A stretch of 64,000 nucleotides of DNA from Rikenellaceae bacterium. Lineage in GTDB: Bacteria; Bacteroidota; Bacteroidia; Bacteroidales; Rikenellaceae. The notes under the pieces were generated by a model, which did not search any database, was not told where the DNA came from, and saw only the letters and a program-made list of their open reading frames with translations. Positions 16,887-25,101 of the stretch are shown piece by piece. Location of the stretch: NCBI GenBank assembly GCA_015059955.1, contig SUZK01000004.1, forward strand, positions 124,001 through 188,000, given 5' to 3'. Every line of letters starts with the position of its first letter. The first letter of the stretch is position 1. A program made the position numbers and the translations under genes.

Positions 16887-17669
16887 TTAACAGTTTTCTA
16901 CGGGTCGTCTTACAATCACCAAGTCGTCGCTACCCACACTATACACTCTACGCTCCTCGTCGCTTAGTTGCGTAGCGAAGGGTATGCGCTCCACCTCGAA
17001 GCCCGCACGCTTTAATCGCTCGTCGTAGTCGCGGCCATATACGCGGCGGTGGTCATACTGGCCGAAGAGGCGTGTGCGCTCCTCGCGGTCGGTGATTGTG
17101 TCATCCTCAAAGGTCGTCGCGCGGCTACGATCTTCGGGTACAAGCATTATGCCCCACCCGCCAGGGCGCATTATGCGGTATAGCTCCGCCATGGCACGAC
17201 CATCATCCTCGACGTGCTCGAGCAGATGGTTGCAGATGATGACATCTATAGAACGGTCCGCCATGGGTATATCTTGTACGTCGAAGTGCTTATCGGCCAA
17301 AGGTGACTCCAAATCGGCAGTTATATAGCGCTGCGTACCACGATAGAGGCGCTTGAAGTGGCGCATAAGCGAGACCTCAGGGGCGATATGTAGCAACGTT
17401 GGGCGCTCGGTGAAGAGTGACGTGTTACGCTGCAACCATAGCCATATCATGCGGTGGCGTTCGAGGGCAAGGCAACGCGGACAGAGGGCATCCTCACGAG
17501 AGGTAACATAGCCGTAGGGCAGGAAGCGGCGGCGGCGCGTGCCACATATAGGGCAGCGACGGCCACGACCGATGTAGAGGAGTCCCAAGATGGGCACTCC
17601 CCACCCCGCCATGCGCTGGAGCCAGCGACGCGGTATGTGGTTAAGTATCCAGCGTATAAAGCCCTTCAT
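16887..17669 (-). CDS. Class I SAM-dependent methyltransferase with N-terminal zinc-ribbon-like segment
   Basis: The 260-residue product has two CxxC pairs (RRCPICG and ALCPRCLALER, about 35-75), which may form a zinc ribbon. A Rossmann-type methyltransferase core follows, including the late motif CNHLLEHVEDDGRAMAELYRI and PGGWGIML. The substrate is not recognisable; similar proteins occur among sugar or small-molecule methyltransferases. An N-terminal hydrophobic stretch is probably not a true membrane anchor. It sits between xseB and the RSH gene on one strand with gaps of 10-16 bp. Confidence 0.75.
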   Translation of the reverse strand: MKGFIRWILNHIPRRWLQRMAGWGVPILGLLYIGRGRRCPICGTRRRRFLPYGYVTSREDALCPRCLALERHRMIWLWLQRNTSLFTERPTLLHIAPEVSLMRHFKRLYRGTQRYITADLESPLADKHFDVQDIPMADRSIDVIICNHLLEHVEDDGRAMAELYRIMRPGGWGIMLVPEDRSRATTFEDDTITDREERTRLFGQYDHRRVYGRDYDERLKRAGFEVERIPFATQLSDEERRVYSVGSDDLVIVRRPVENC

Positions 17670-17685
17670 CGCACAACCTCAGTGT

Positions 17686-17895
17686 TTACTCCCTCTGGTC
17701 GGTAATCTTTTGTAGCTCGTTGCCCACATCCTGAAGATGTGCGCGGCATATAGCGATAAGCTCCTGGGCGCGACGTACCGCCCCCGAAAGCTCATCTATG
17801 CCCAACTCCTTGGAGCGCATACGTGCGAGGATGCCCTCCAACTCTGCAGATGCCTCGCTATAAGACATCGTCTTTTGTGTAACTCTCTTTGCCAT
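17686..17895 (-). CDS. xseB: Exodeoxyribonuclease VII small subunit
   Basis: The 69-residue, all-helical protein matches the XseB family (motif SYSEASAELEGILARM, helical hairpin around the conserved RAQELI). It binds the long C-terminal coiled coil of XseA to form exonuclease VII, which degrades single-stranded DNA from both ends. It starts 6 bp downstream of xseA, the usual arrangement. Confidence 0.93.
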   Translation of the reverse strand: MAKRVTQKTMSYSEASAELEGILARMRSKELGIDELSGAVRRAQELIAICRAHLQDVGNELQKITDQRE

Positions 17896-17901
17896 ATATC
17901 T

Positions 17902-19179
17902 TTAACCTCTCTTTTTCGTTATATTGCGCACCTCGGCGGTGATAATATCCTCCATACGCTCGATAGTGATTACCTCGCCCTTGGCAACGACCCCACTGCC
18001 ACGCGCCCTGCCATCCTCGCCACGAAGCACCGCAAAGCCCAAGCGCAGAATGTTATCCACCGAGTGTGACTCGGCAAGCTGCTCTGCTTGTGCAAGATAG
18101 CGCACCTCGCTATCGATGATATGTTGTGCCTGCTCCAATATCGAGCGATGTAGCTGCTCGACGTAGTGGGTGCTGTCGATGATATACTCGCGGCTCAGCG
18201 ACGATACGTCTCTCTGGTGGAGTGTAAGTCGATTGCTACAATCCGTAAGGAGTTGTTCGGCGCGTGTGCGTATCTCCTCCTCGGCGCGAAGTAAGTAGTC
18301 TACCTCGATGTCTATAAGCTCGGCAAGCAGCGTCGCCACAGCCGTAGGGGTCTTACACATCGTGTGGGCGACCATATCCGTTACGGATATATCCTTGTCA
18401 TGGCCGATGCCCGTAAATACTGGCAGTGGGAACTGCGCTACGTATGATGCGATAAGGTAGGAGTCGAAGAGCGCAAGGTCACTAACGGAGCCTCCACCGC
18501 GTATTATCGCCACTGCGTCGAACTCCTCCTCGCGCGCTGCGATATCTGTCAACGCCCTTATAATACTCTGCTCAGCCATCTCGCCCTGCATCAAGCTCTC
18601 GAAGAGAGTTATGCGGTAGCGATACGATGTGCGAGCCAACTCATTCATAAAGTCGCGATAGCCCGCCGCCGTAGCACTCGACACCACGGCAATGCGCAGT
18701 GTGGGGCGTGATAGCTCCAACTCACGGTTCATATCCCATACGCCATCCTCCTGAAGCTGTGCTATCGTCTCACGACGACGACGCTCGATGTCTCCGAGCG
18801 TATAGCTCGCGTCGAGGTCGACAATCTGCAACGAGAAGCCATATATCTCATGGTAGGTGACAACAACACGCACTAATACCCTGATGCCATTTGTGAGCGT
18901 AGCACCCGTAGCAGCCATAAATTTTGCTGCTATTGTGCTATATGACGAGCGCCATATCACGGCGCGTGCCTCGGCACACGGTGCTCCATCCGTAGCCCCC
19001 TTCTCAACAAGGTTGAGGTAGCAGTGGCCCGAACGGTTGACCTTTAGTTCCGATATCTCGGCACTTACCCACAAGGGGTTGGCAAAGCGCCCCTCAAGTG
19101 TCGACCGCACCATGCGCTGAAGGTCCAAGAGCGTGAGGCTCTCGGTGGGCGAGGTGGGTATGTCAAGGGGTGTTATCAT
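17902..19179 (-). CDS. xseA: Exodeoxyribonuclease VII large subunit
   Basis: The 425-residue protein has an N-terminal OB fold (about 15-120), the catalytic domain with IRGGGSVSDLALFDS and FTGIGHDKDISVTDMVAH motifs (about 225-285), and a helical C-terminal part that carries XseB. Both conserved motifs are intact. Length is near the 430-460 usual for the family. It lies in a minus-strand run, 16 bp after the TonB-C-like gene and 6 bp before xseB. Confidence 0.96.
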   Translation of the reverse strand: MITPLDIPTSPTESLTLLDLQRMVRSTLEGRFANPLWVSAEISELKVNRSGHCYLNLVEKGATDGAPCAEARAVIWRSSYSTIAAKFMAATGATLTNGIRVLVRVVVTYHEIYGFSLQIVDLDASYTLGDIERRRRETIAQLQEDGVWDMNRELELSRPTLRIAVVSSATAAGYRDFMNELARTSYRYRITLFESLMQGEMAEQSIIRALTDIAAREEEFDAVAIIRGGGSVSDLALFDSYLIASYVAQFPLPVFTGIGHDKDISVTDMVAHTMCKTPTAVATLLAELIDIEVDYLLRAEEEIRTRAEQLLTDCSNRLTLHQRDVSSLSREYIIDSTHYVEQLHRSILEQAQHIIDSEVRYLAQAEQLAESHSVDNILRLGFAVLRGEDGRARGSGVVAKGEVITIERMEDIITAEVRNITKKRG

Positions 19180-19195
19180 GGGACAATCAGACTCT

Positions 19196-19738
19196 TTATA
19201 TCATTATTACAGCGTGCTCCACAGGAAGACTTTTACCCTTGGGCAACAGCAGGTTAACGAGCTGAATACTCTCAACAGGCGTGCCATCGCGCATCGCTGG
19301 CGACCATAGTGGCGCCTGCTCTATGGCGCGCTCCACACGGCGTAGGAAGTTGCGCGATGTGGCTTGCAGCACCTCGCTGATAGTGGCACGGCCATCTGTG
19401 CCAACGACGATACGCAGCGAGACACGCTCAGCCGGCATCTTATCGCTCCACACTACGGTATTGGCGAGATAGTCGGTGAAGTTATCGAAACCCTCGGCAC
19501 TAAAGCGCGCAGGGGTGTCGTAGCGCAGCGTGACGATGATGACACCCTCGTGGGCAGCACTACCCCACTCGGCAATGGTGGCCTCATCGGCAGGGAGAAC
19601 ATCTATGCGCTCGATATTTTCGTGAGGTATGTCGTCGATGCTCTCAACGACCTTGCCTCCAACGACATACATAGGCTGCTGGGCATAGGTAAACCCTATG
19701 CCAACAAATGTTGCTATGAGTGCTACGATAAGGCGCAT
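19196..19738 (-). CDS. Secreted protein with TonB C-terminal-like domain
   Basis: The 180-residue product has a signal peptide (1 to about 19, ending TYA). Residues about 85-165 match the TonB C-terminal pattern (LRIVVGTDGRATISEVLQAT, then an ENALW-like LWSPAMRDGTPV). The first half contains a short beta segment (YVVGGKVV ... GVIIVTLRY) reminiscent of the plug-type motif seen in TonB-linked Bacteroidota proteins. With no membrane anchor it is unlikely to be a classical TonB. It starts 2 bp after the DUF2490 gene and is probably co-transcribed. Confidence 0.65.
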   Translation of the reverse strand: MRLIVALIATFVGIGFTYAQQPMYVVGGKVVESIDDIPHENIERIDVLPADEATIAEWGSAAHEGVIIVTLRYDTPARFSAEGFDNFTDYLANTVVWSDKMPAERVSLRIVVGTDGRATISEVLQATSRNFLRRVERAIEQAPLWSPAMRDGTPVESIQLVNLLLPKGKSLPVEHAVIMI

Positions 19739-19740
19739 CG

Positions 19741-20520
19741 TTATAACTTGAATTTGTAGCTTATGCCTATGATATGGCGGAACTCGTTCTCCTGAACAAA
19801 ACCCTTCAAATCGCCCTTATTACCCTTATAGTCAATATTGTAGCCACGGTCGTAGTCGAAGTAGTAGTAGAAGTCGAGGCGGTGGCTACGCGATATGCGG
19901 AACTTGGCACCTACACCGGCACGATAGCGCGTGATGTAGTTGTCGTAGTAGAAGGCATCGCTTTTATAGTTATTCACCACGCCTGGCGCATTGAGTGTGT
20001 TGTGTAGCTCGAAGAGCACATAGGGGGTCCACTTTGAGTGGCGGATGTTATACTCGGCCATAAGGCGCGAACGCAATACCATCTGGCTCTTTGGCTTCTC
20101 GTAGCGATTGACAGAGTCGGTACGGAAGGTTGTCTGAAGGCGCTCGCGTAGCGACAGCTCCACACGACCAACCTTAACAACACCCTCAAGGTTCGCGTTT
20201 AGGCGGTGGCGAGGCCTATCCCACCCAGTGCGCTCATGACCATTGATAAGTGCATAGTCGACACCCACGTTGAAGTATTTACATACCTCATACTCAGCAC
20301 CTACGGTTGTTTGTATGCGGTCTACGGTCGAGAAGTCCTCCTTTAAGCGAAGCTGCACCGAGGCCTCCAACGATAGGTTCTTTACTGGCTCCCACTCAAA
20401 TGCCGCCTCGGCACGTCCGCGGAAGTCATTCGTATTACGACGTGCTGGCTCAATGTCACTCTGTGCCCACGCGAAGGATGCTGTGCAGAGCATCATGCAG
20501 GCGATAATCAATCTCTTCAT
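19741..20520 (-). CDS. DUF2490-type outer-membrane beta-barrel protein
   Basis: The 259-residue protein has a signal peptide (1-19, ending SFAWA) and alternating aromatic/hydrophobic strands throughout, including NVGVDYALINGHERTGW and FRHIIGISYKFKL at the end, as expected for an outer-membrane barrel. The pattern fits DUF2490. It lies directly downstream of DUF4956 (11 bp) and VTC genes. A role in exporting or anchoring a polymer-related product is only inferred from that context. Confidence 0.7.
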   Translation of the reverse strand: MKRLIIACMMLCTASFAWAQSDIEPARRNTNDFRGRAEAAFEWEPVKNLSLEASVQLRLKEDFSTVDRIQTTVGAEYEVCKYFNVGVDYALINGHERTGWDRPRHRLNANLEGVVKVGRVELSLRERLQTTFRTDSVNRYEKPKSQMVLRSRLMAEYNIRHSKWTPYVLFELHNTLNAPGVVNNYKSDAFYYDNYITRYRAGVGAKFRISRSHRLDFYYYFDYDRGYNIDYKGNKGDLKGFVQENEFRHIIGISYKFKL

Positions 20521-20531
20521 AGTCGTACTCT

Positions 20532-21260
20532 TTATGCGTTAAACGAGTTCTTCTCGTTAATCTTCATCGTCGTATCGTTCATCGGAGCCTCGCTACGCTG
20601 TGGGCGGTAGTACACCTTAAGAAAGGCTACGTCACGGAGGAAGTCGACATTACCCACATCCACACGCAACACCTTGTGACCTAAGCGCCTCTCCAAGTCG
20701 GCAATAAGCTCATCACGACGTTCGGGCTGTATCAACTCTATGCGCTCGTAGCATACAAGGCGCACAGCCTCACGGCGACGAATAACGACGTACTCGACGA
20801 CGAGAAGCAGGATGATAAGCAGCGCGTTGGCAAGGATTAGCTTATCATCGAGGTTGTTGATGCCGTTAACCACCGATAGAGCAATGGTCAAGAAGAGGTA
20901 GGTCATCTCGCGGATGGGGACCATCTCGGTGCGATAGCGCATAATACCAAATATCATGAACAGTCCGAGACCTACGGTAATATCGAGACTCACACCACCC
21001 ATAAAGTGCAGAAGTAGGAATACGGCTGCCGAGAATAGCATAAAGGTTGTTGCAAAGTCCTTGCGACGACCTTTGGGGTAGTAGAAGAGCCATATCACCG
21101 CCGAGCACATCACAATGTTAAAGAGGAACTGTATGCACAGCGTTGTCGATGCCGACAAATCGAAGGTCGACAAATCGAAGAGGTTTTCGTTAACGCTCTC
21201 AACAGCGGCTATCTCCTCGTCAGCGACTGTGGGCGGTGTTGATAGATCGAAATCTGCCAT
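20532..21260 (-). CDS. DUF4956 membrane protein
   Basis: The 242-residue protein has about four membrane segments between residues 35 and 160, including the family signature GLGLFMIFGIMRYRTEMVPIREMTY, followed by a soluble C-terminal domain (about 165-235) ending in a basic/acidic mix. DUF4956 proteins are usually neighbours of VTC-type polyphosphate polymerase and CotH proteins, as here (VTC 21 bp upstream). The molecular role is unknown. A membrane partner for the polymerase is a reasonable inference. Confidence 0.85.
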   Translation of the reverse strand: MADFDLSTPPTVADEEIAAVESVNENLFDLSTFDLSASTTLCIQFLFNIVMCSAVIWLFYYPKGRRKDFATTFMLFSAAVFLLLHFMGGVSLDITVGLGLFMIFGIMRYRTEMVPIREMTYLFLTIALSVVNGINNLDDKLILANALLIILLLVVEYVVIRRREAVRLVCYERIELIQPERRDELIADLERRLGHKVLRVDVGNVDFLRDVAFLKVYYRPQRSEAPMNDTTMKINEKNSFNA

Positions 21261-21281
21261 AGTTTATCTGTGGTTTTTAAG

Positions 21282-22100
21282 TTATCTATTTGTTGTTACG
21301 ATGTTTAGCCCTCCGAGGCGCTTCTCTATGTCGCGCAGCTTCAACTTGAAGCGGTTAGCCTTGATGCCCTCGACGGTGAGCACCGTGCCTATGCAATACT
21401 TACTCACCTTGAGTGGCGCTATGCGCATCTGCATCAATATCTGGCGCATCTTCGACATTGTGCGTCCATCCTGCTTAAGCTCGACGATGGCCATGCCATC
21501 AATCACGGCATAACGCCCCGAACGCATATCCTCGTAGCGTAGCGCCATGTCGATAGTTAGTCGCTCCGTAAGCTCGGCATTGACAAGCGTGATGCGTATA
21601 AAACGCGTCGAGAGCGCTGGCGTTAGCTCCTCGGCCTCGTACCACGAGTGGTCGTCAAGAAGCCCCATAGCAGAGCTATCGCGCTGGAAGTTATTGAACG
21701 ACGAGCGCTCAATCTCCACTCGTCTCTTACGTGTGCGACCACGGTTGCTCTTCATCTTTATCTCGAAGAACGAGAGGTCGCTATCGAGGTATGTGCGGGT
21801 GCGTATCTTCTGGCGTGTGAGCTGCTGGTTGTGGTGCACGGTGTACATATCGCGCTGTGGCGTATCGTAGTAGAGCGTGTCGTAGCTGCAGGCGCGAACA
21901 CTGCCAATAATCTGCACCCTATATCCTGCGGCAGCAGCCCTATCCAAAAGCTCCAATACCTCACCTTCGCTCAGCACATACTTGGTGTCGATGCGGTTCA
22001 TAAGCTTGACTGAACGCATCTCGTCGAGGGTGATGACACCCATACGTTGCCACACCTCAAGGCTGTTTAATACGTCGTATGTCAAGCTACTGCACTTCAT
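21282..22100 (-). CDS. VTC-domain (polyphosphate polymerase-like) protein
   Basis: The 272-residue protein covers one complete VTC domain. Motifs include NRIDTKYVLSEGEV near the start, SCSYDTLYYDT-type strands, QKIRTRTYLDSDLSFFEIK with the conserved basic tunnel residues, and VELKQDGRTMSK. In yeast Vtc4 this fold makes polyphosphate from ATP. Bacterial homologues are commonly found beside DUF4956, as here. The start is 2 bp after the upstream gene's stop, so translation is probably coupled. Catalytic activity is inferred from fold, not shown. Confidence 0.85.
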   Translation of the reverse strand: MKCSSLTYDVLNSLEVWQRMGVITLDEMRSVKLMNRIDTKYVLSEGEVLELLDRAAAAGYRVQIIGSVRACSYDTLYYDTPQRDMYTVHHNQQLTRQKIRTRTYLDSDLSFFEIKMKSNRGRTRKRRVEIERSSFNNFQRDSSAMGLLDDHSWYEAEELTPALSTRFIRITLVNAELTERLTIDMALRYEDMRSGRYAVIDGMAIVELKQDGRTMSKMRQILMQMRIAPLKVSKYCIGTVLTVEGIKANRFKLKLRDIEKRLGGLNIVTTNR

Positions 22101-22102
22101 GG

Positions 22103-22522
22103 CTACTCGAAGATAAATTCGAATTGGCGGTATGAGTTAAGGGTTCCGTTTGCCGAGTAGTTGAGGCGGCGCACGCAGACACCGCTATCGTTATACTCGA
22201 ACTTACGCACCTTATCCAACTTGTTGCGCTCGTTATATATGCGCTCGGTGATAAGCTGCCCCTTATCGTTGTACTCGAACTCGGCACGCCACGCGAGACG
22301 TGTACCGAAGTCGCTATACTCAGCCTCCTCGATAAGCTGGCCCTCGGCATTATATACCTCGGCGTGGTCTACCCACTTCTTCTTGCCGTCGGGTGTTGTC
22401 TTCCACTCCTTGACCATCATCTTCTTACCCTTGCTGCGCGCCACAGCGGCTCGCTCGGGGTAGTCGGCCCAAAGGTTGGTGCTAACAAGGCAAATCACTA
22501 AACACAACAATACGCGCTTCAT
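22103..22522 (-). CDS. Secreted protein with YwqK/MORN-like strand repeats
   Basis: The 139-residue product starts at MKRVLLCL; an upstream ATG would spoil the signal peptide (cleavage near NLWA). The body is a series of about six beta-hairpin repeats of the type YNAEGQLIEEAEYSD and YNDKGQLITERIYNERN, as in YwqK-antitoxin-like or YD-like secreted proteins. No catalytic residues are evident. It follows a hairpin after prfA and directly precedes the VTC-DUF4956-DUF2490 run. Confidence 0.7.
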   Translation of the reverse strand: MKRVLLCLVICLVSTNLWADYPERAAVARSKGKKMMVKEWKTTPDGKKKWVDHAEVYNAEGQLIEEAEYSDFGTRLAWRAEFEYNDKGQLITERIYNERNKLDKVRKFEYNDSGVCVRRLNYSANGTLNSYRQFEFIFE

Positions 22523-22539
22523 AATCTCTACCATATGCA

Positions 22540-22574
22540 AAGAGCGACCACGCCTCGATGAGGTGGTCGCTCTT
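22540..22574 (-). terminator. Strong hairpin between prfA and the next gene
   Basis: An 11-bp stem (AAGAGCGACCA at 22540-22550 with TGGTCGCTCTT at 22564-22574) is extended inside by CCTC/GAGG across a 2-nt bulge. There is no clear U tract on the minus strand, so it may be an attenuator or processing site rather than a classical terminator. Confidence 0.5.
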
Positions 22575-22629
22575 GGTTTTAAAAGTATAAATTCTACCCG
22601 CTAAACTCTACTTACAATTCACGACCGCA

Positions 22630-23715
22630 CTACAACTCACTCTCCTTCAAACGCTCGGCGTTCTCTGCTACGATGAGCTGGTCGATGACATCCTGGATGT
22701 CACCATCCATAAATGCCGAAAGGTTGTATATCGTGTAGTTGATACGGTGGTCGGTGATACGACCCTGTGGGTAGTTGTATGTACGAATCTTTGCCGAGCG
22801 GTCACCCGTCGAAACCATAGTCTTACGCTTCGATGCTATCTCGTCGAGGTACTTCGAGTACTCAAGGTTAAAGACACGCGTACGCAACTCCTCGAATGCC
22901 TTGTCGAAGTTCTTGAGCTGCGACTTCTGGTCCTGACACTGCACGACAATGCCTGTTGGGATGTGGGTAAGACGGATAGCCGAGTAGGTGGTATTCACCG
23001 ACTGACCACCAGGACCCGATGCACAGAAGATATCCTTGCGGATGTCGTTCATCGAGATCTCGATATCGAACTCCTCAGCCTCAGGAAGCACGGCAACAGA
23101 GGCTGCCGAGGTGTGTACACGACCCTGTGTCTCGGTCTGTGGCACGCGCTGCACACGGTGCACGCCCGACTCATACTTCAAGGTGCCGTATACACTCTGA
23201 CCCGTAACCTTCATCACAACCTCCTTGTAGCCACCTGCTGCGCCATCCGACGACGATGTAATCTCGTAGCGCCAGCCCTTAGACTCGATATACTTAGTGT
23301 ACATGCGCAACAGGTCACCAGCAAATATCGCTGCCTCGTCGCCACCCGTACCGCCACGTATCTCGACGATGGCGTTCTTGTCGTCCTGTGGGTCCTTGGG
23401 GATAAGCAGAAGCTTAATCTCCTCCTCCATCTTCTCGATGGCAGGCTCAAGTGATGCTATCTCCTCACGAGCAATCTCGCGGAACTCCTCATCCTTCTCG
23501 TTGGCCAAGACATCTTTTGCCTCGGCGAGGTTTGCTATGGCGGTGCGGAAACGCTCCGATGTCTCGATGATAGGCTCCAACTCCTTGTACTCCTTGGTAA
23601 GCTGAATGAACTGCTTGACGTCAGCGATAACCTCAGGGTCGGTAAGCTTCTGGCCTATCTCCTCGTACTTGAGGCGCAGACCATCGAGGCGTATTAGTAT
23701 TGAATTATCTGCCAT
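22630..23715 (-). CDS. prfA: Peptide chain release factor 1
   Basis: The 361-residue class I release factor has the catalytic GGQ loop (Q238 in GPGGQSVN). The codon-recognition tripeptide is P-x-T (RVPQTETQGR), which marks RF1, reading UAA and UAG, rather than RF2 (SPF). It releases the finished peptide from the ribosome. A minus-strand -7 box lies 40 bp upstream. The divergent neighbour is the phage cassette. Confidence 0.97.
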   Translation of the reverse strand: MADNSILIRLDGLRLKYEEIGQKLTDPEVIADVKQFIQLTKEYKELEPIIETSERFRTAIANLAEAKDVLANEKDEEFREIAREEIASLEPAIEKMEEEIKLLLIPKDPQDDKNAIVEIRGGTGGDEAAIFAGDLLRMYTKYIESKGWRYEITSSSDGAAGGYKEVVMKVTGQSVYGTLKYESGVHRVQRVPQTETQGRVHTSAASVAVLPEAEEFDIEISMNDIRKDIFCASGPGGQSVNTTYSAIRLTHIPTGIVVQCQDQKSQLKNFDKAFEELRTRVFNLEYSKYLDEIASKRKTMVSTGDRSAKIRTYNYPQGRITDHRINYTIYNLSAFMDGDIQDVIDQLIVAENAERLKESEL

Positions 23716-23754
23716 GATGTTGGTAGTTTTCTTATGCTATTAATTAAATCCGCG

Positions 23755-23762
23755 CAAATATA
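23755..23762 (-). promoter_or_regulatory. Predicted -7 box of prfA
   Basis: The minus-strand TATATTTG (23762-23755) matches TAnnTTTG. No good -33 element at 19-20 bp. The start codon is 40 bp downstream. Confidence 0.45.
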
Positions 23763-23861
23763 ACGATTTTTTTTCAATTTTCATAGCGACGTTAATTCAA
23801 TGATTGTTAAATAGTTTGATGAAAGGTGAAAAAATAATGTAAAAATTTTTAACACAAACTC

Positions 23862-23892
23862 TTGACAAACGCTTTTTTCTGTTGTATATTTG
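23862..23892 (+). promoter_or_regulatory. Predicted promoter of the phage cassette
   Basis: TTG (23862-23864, in CTTGAC) and TATATTTG (23885-23892) are separated by 20 bp, a good match to the Bacteroidota housekeeping promoter. Transcription would start near 23899, about 240 nt before the first phage gene. Confidence 0.7.
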
Positions 23893-24141
23893 CACTGTCA
23901 TTCGACAATTAACAGCGCGGTATTCGGTGCGCTTATAAACATTCTTAACACGAGAGTTTGCAAAGCTGTTAACAAACGCAATTCGTTGTAATATCGCATT
24001 ATACGTATGTATATTAAAAGTTGTTAACCATCTTTCATCAATCTTTCAACAATCGCCGCGCTATCCTCCCACCTCCCCTGCTGCAAGCTCTCGTGGCGCA
24101 CCAAATGGGATAGTCGCATTTCTATTAAAATATTTAATATT

Positions 24142-25101
24142 ATGAAGTTTACATCAATCCCCCAAAATGGTTCGTCGTGGCGCGATAGTCTGCCCGTATC
24201 GTTCGACACCGAGCTTACTGAGCCCAGCGACGTGGTACTCCAGATTAAGGGTCTCGAGGGTCTCAACATCACGCGCCGTCTATACAGTGTAACCCAGGCG
24301 ACAATAGATGTTGCGCCCTACCTTAAATCCTACACCTGCACCCCGCCACAAATAGCTGAGGCGGTGAGTATTACCCCATCGAAGTCGGCACAACGGCTGC
24401 AAATAGTTGCCGATGGTGTCACCAGCCCCTACATCACACTGTTTCATACCCCTTATAGTAGCTCTGGGTCTTATTTGCTGAGCTCTGTTGAGCAGCGCCA
24501 GAGTCACCCCGTAGGAGTGCCGATACTCCTTACGGTCTACGCTCAGCGACAACTCACCGTCTCCGTTGCCATCACAACATCGCGTGGCACAACGTCGCAA
24601 TCATACGTTGCGAAGACCAACGGTATGCCCATGGATATAGTCATACCAGCAGGCGTTGTGAGCGAGAGTGTTCAATCAATACACCTCGATATTGGGGATG
24701 GGTTAGAGCGATTCTGTTCGGTTAGCTACGATATTGTTCCTATGAGCAGCAATGCCACGACCCTCGTATGGTTCAATAGCAGTGGCGGTATCGAGAGCTA
24801 CACCTTCCCAACAAGCCTTAGGGTGAGCTACGATGCTCGACTTGCTGATGGTGCGGATGTTGAGAGGTATGTGCCATTGAGTAGCGCAACGGTGTGTTAT
24901 AGGCTATGCTCGGCCTTTGAGCCTCATGCGAAGATGGAGCGCCTTGCAAAGATGCTCTTCTCGCCCAGAGTATTTCGTCTCGATGGCAATACGATAACCC
25001 CAATATCGCTACGTAGTCGCCACATAGAGTTCGATAGCCATGGTATGCTCAAGCAGATGAGCCTCGAGGTTGAGGAGGCTTGGAAAGGGGGTGTCCGATG
25101 A
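24142..25101 (+). CDS. Phage tail-tip/baseplate-like protein (first gene of cassette)
   Basis: The 319-residue, mostly beta protein has no signal peptide. It ends with a strand-rich domain (LKQMSLEVEEAWKGGVR). Its size, position directly before a larger tail-type protein and coupled translation (the next ATG overlaps its TGA) resemble the distal-tail plus tail-hub pair of siphophages. I do not recognise a specific family, so the tail role is inferred from context. Confidence 0.5.
   Translation: MKFTSIPQNGSSWRDSLPVSFDTELTEPSDVVLQIKGLEGLNITRRLYSVTQATIDVAPYLKSYTCTPPQIAEAVSITPSKSAQRLQIVADGVTSPYITLFHTPYSSSGSYLLSSVEQRQSHPVGVPILLTVYAQRQLTVSVAITTSRGTTSQSYVAKTNGMPMDIVIPAGVVSESVQSIHLDIGDGLERFCSVSYDIVPMSSNATTLVWFNSSGGIESYTFPTSLRVSYDARLADGADVERYVPLSSATVCYRLCSAFEPHAKMERLAKMLFSPRVFRLDGNTITPISLRSRHIEFDSHGMLKQMSLEVEEAWKGGVR

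Larger units (their letters stand above)
23716..24141. other. 426-bp divergent region between prfA and the phage cassette
   Basis: The AT-rich spacer contains the prfA -7 box, the phage-cassette promoter and an approximately 240-nt leader before the first phage gene. The leader includes GTTAAC/AACAAAC-type repeats and an AT palindrome (AATATTTAATATT) just before the ATG at 24142. No att-like direct repeat or tRNA was found. Confidence 0.5.
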
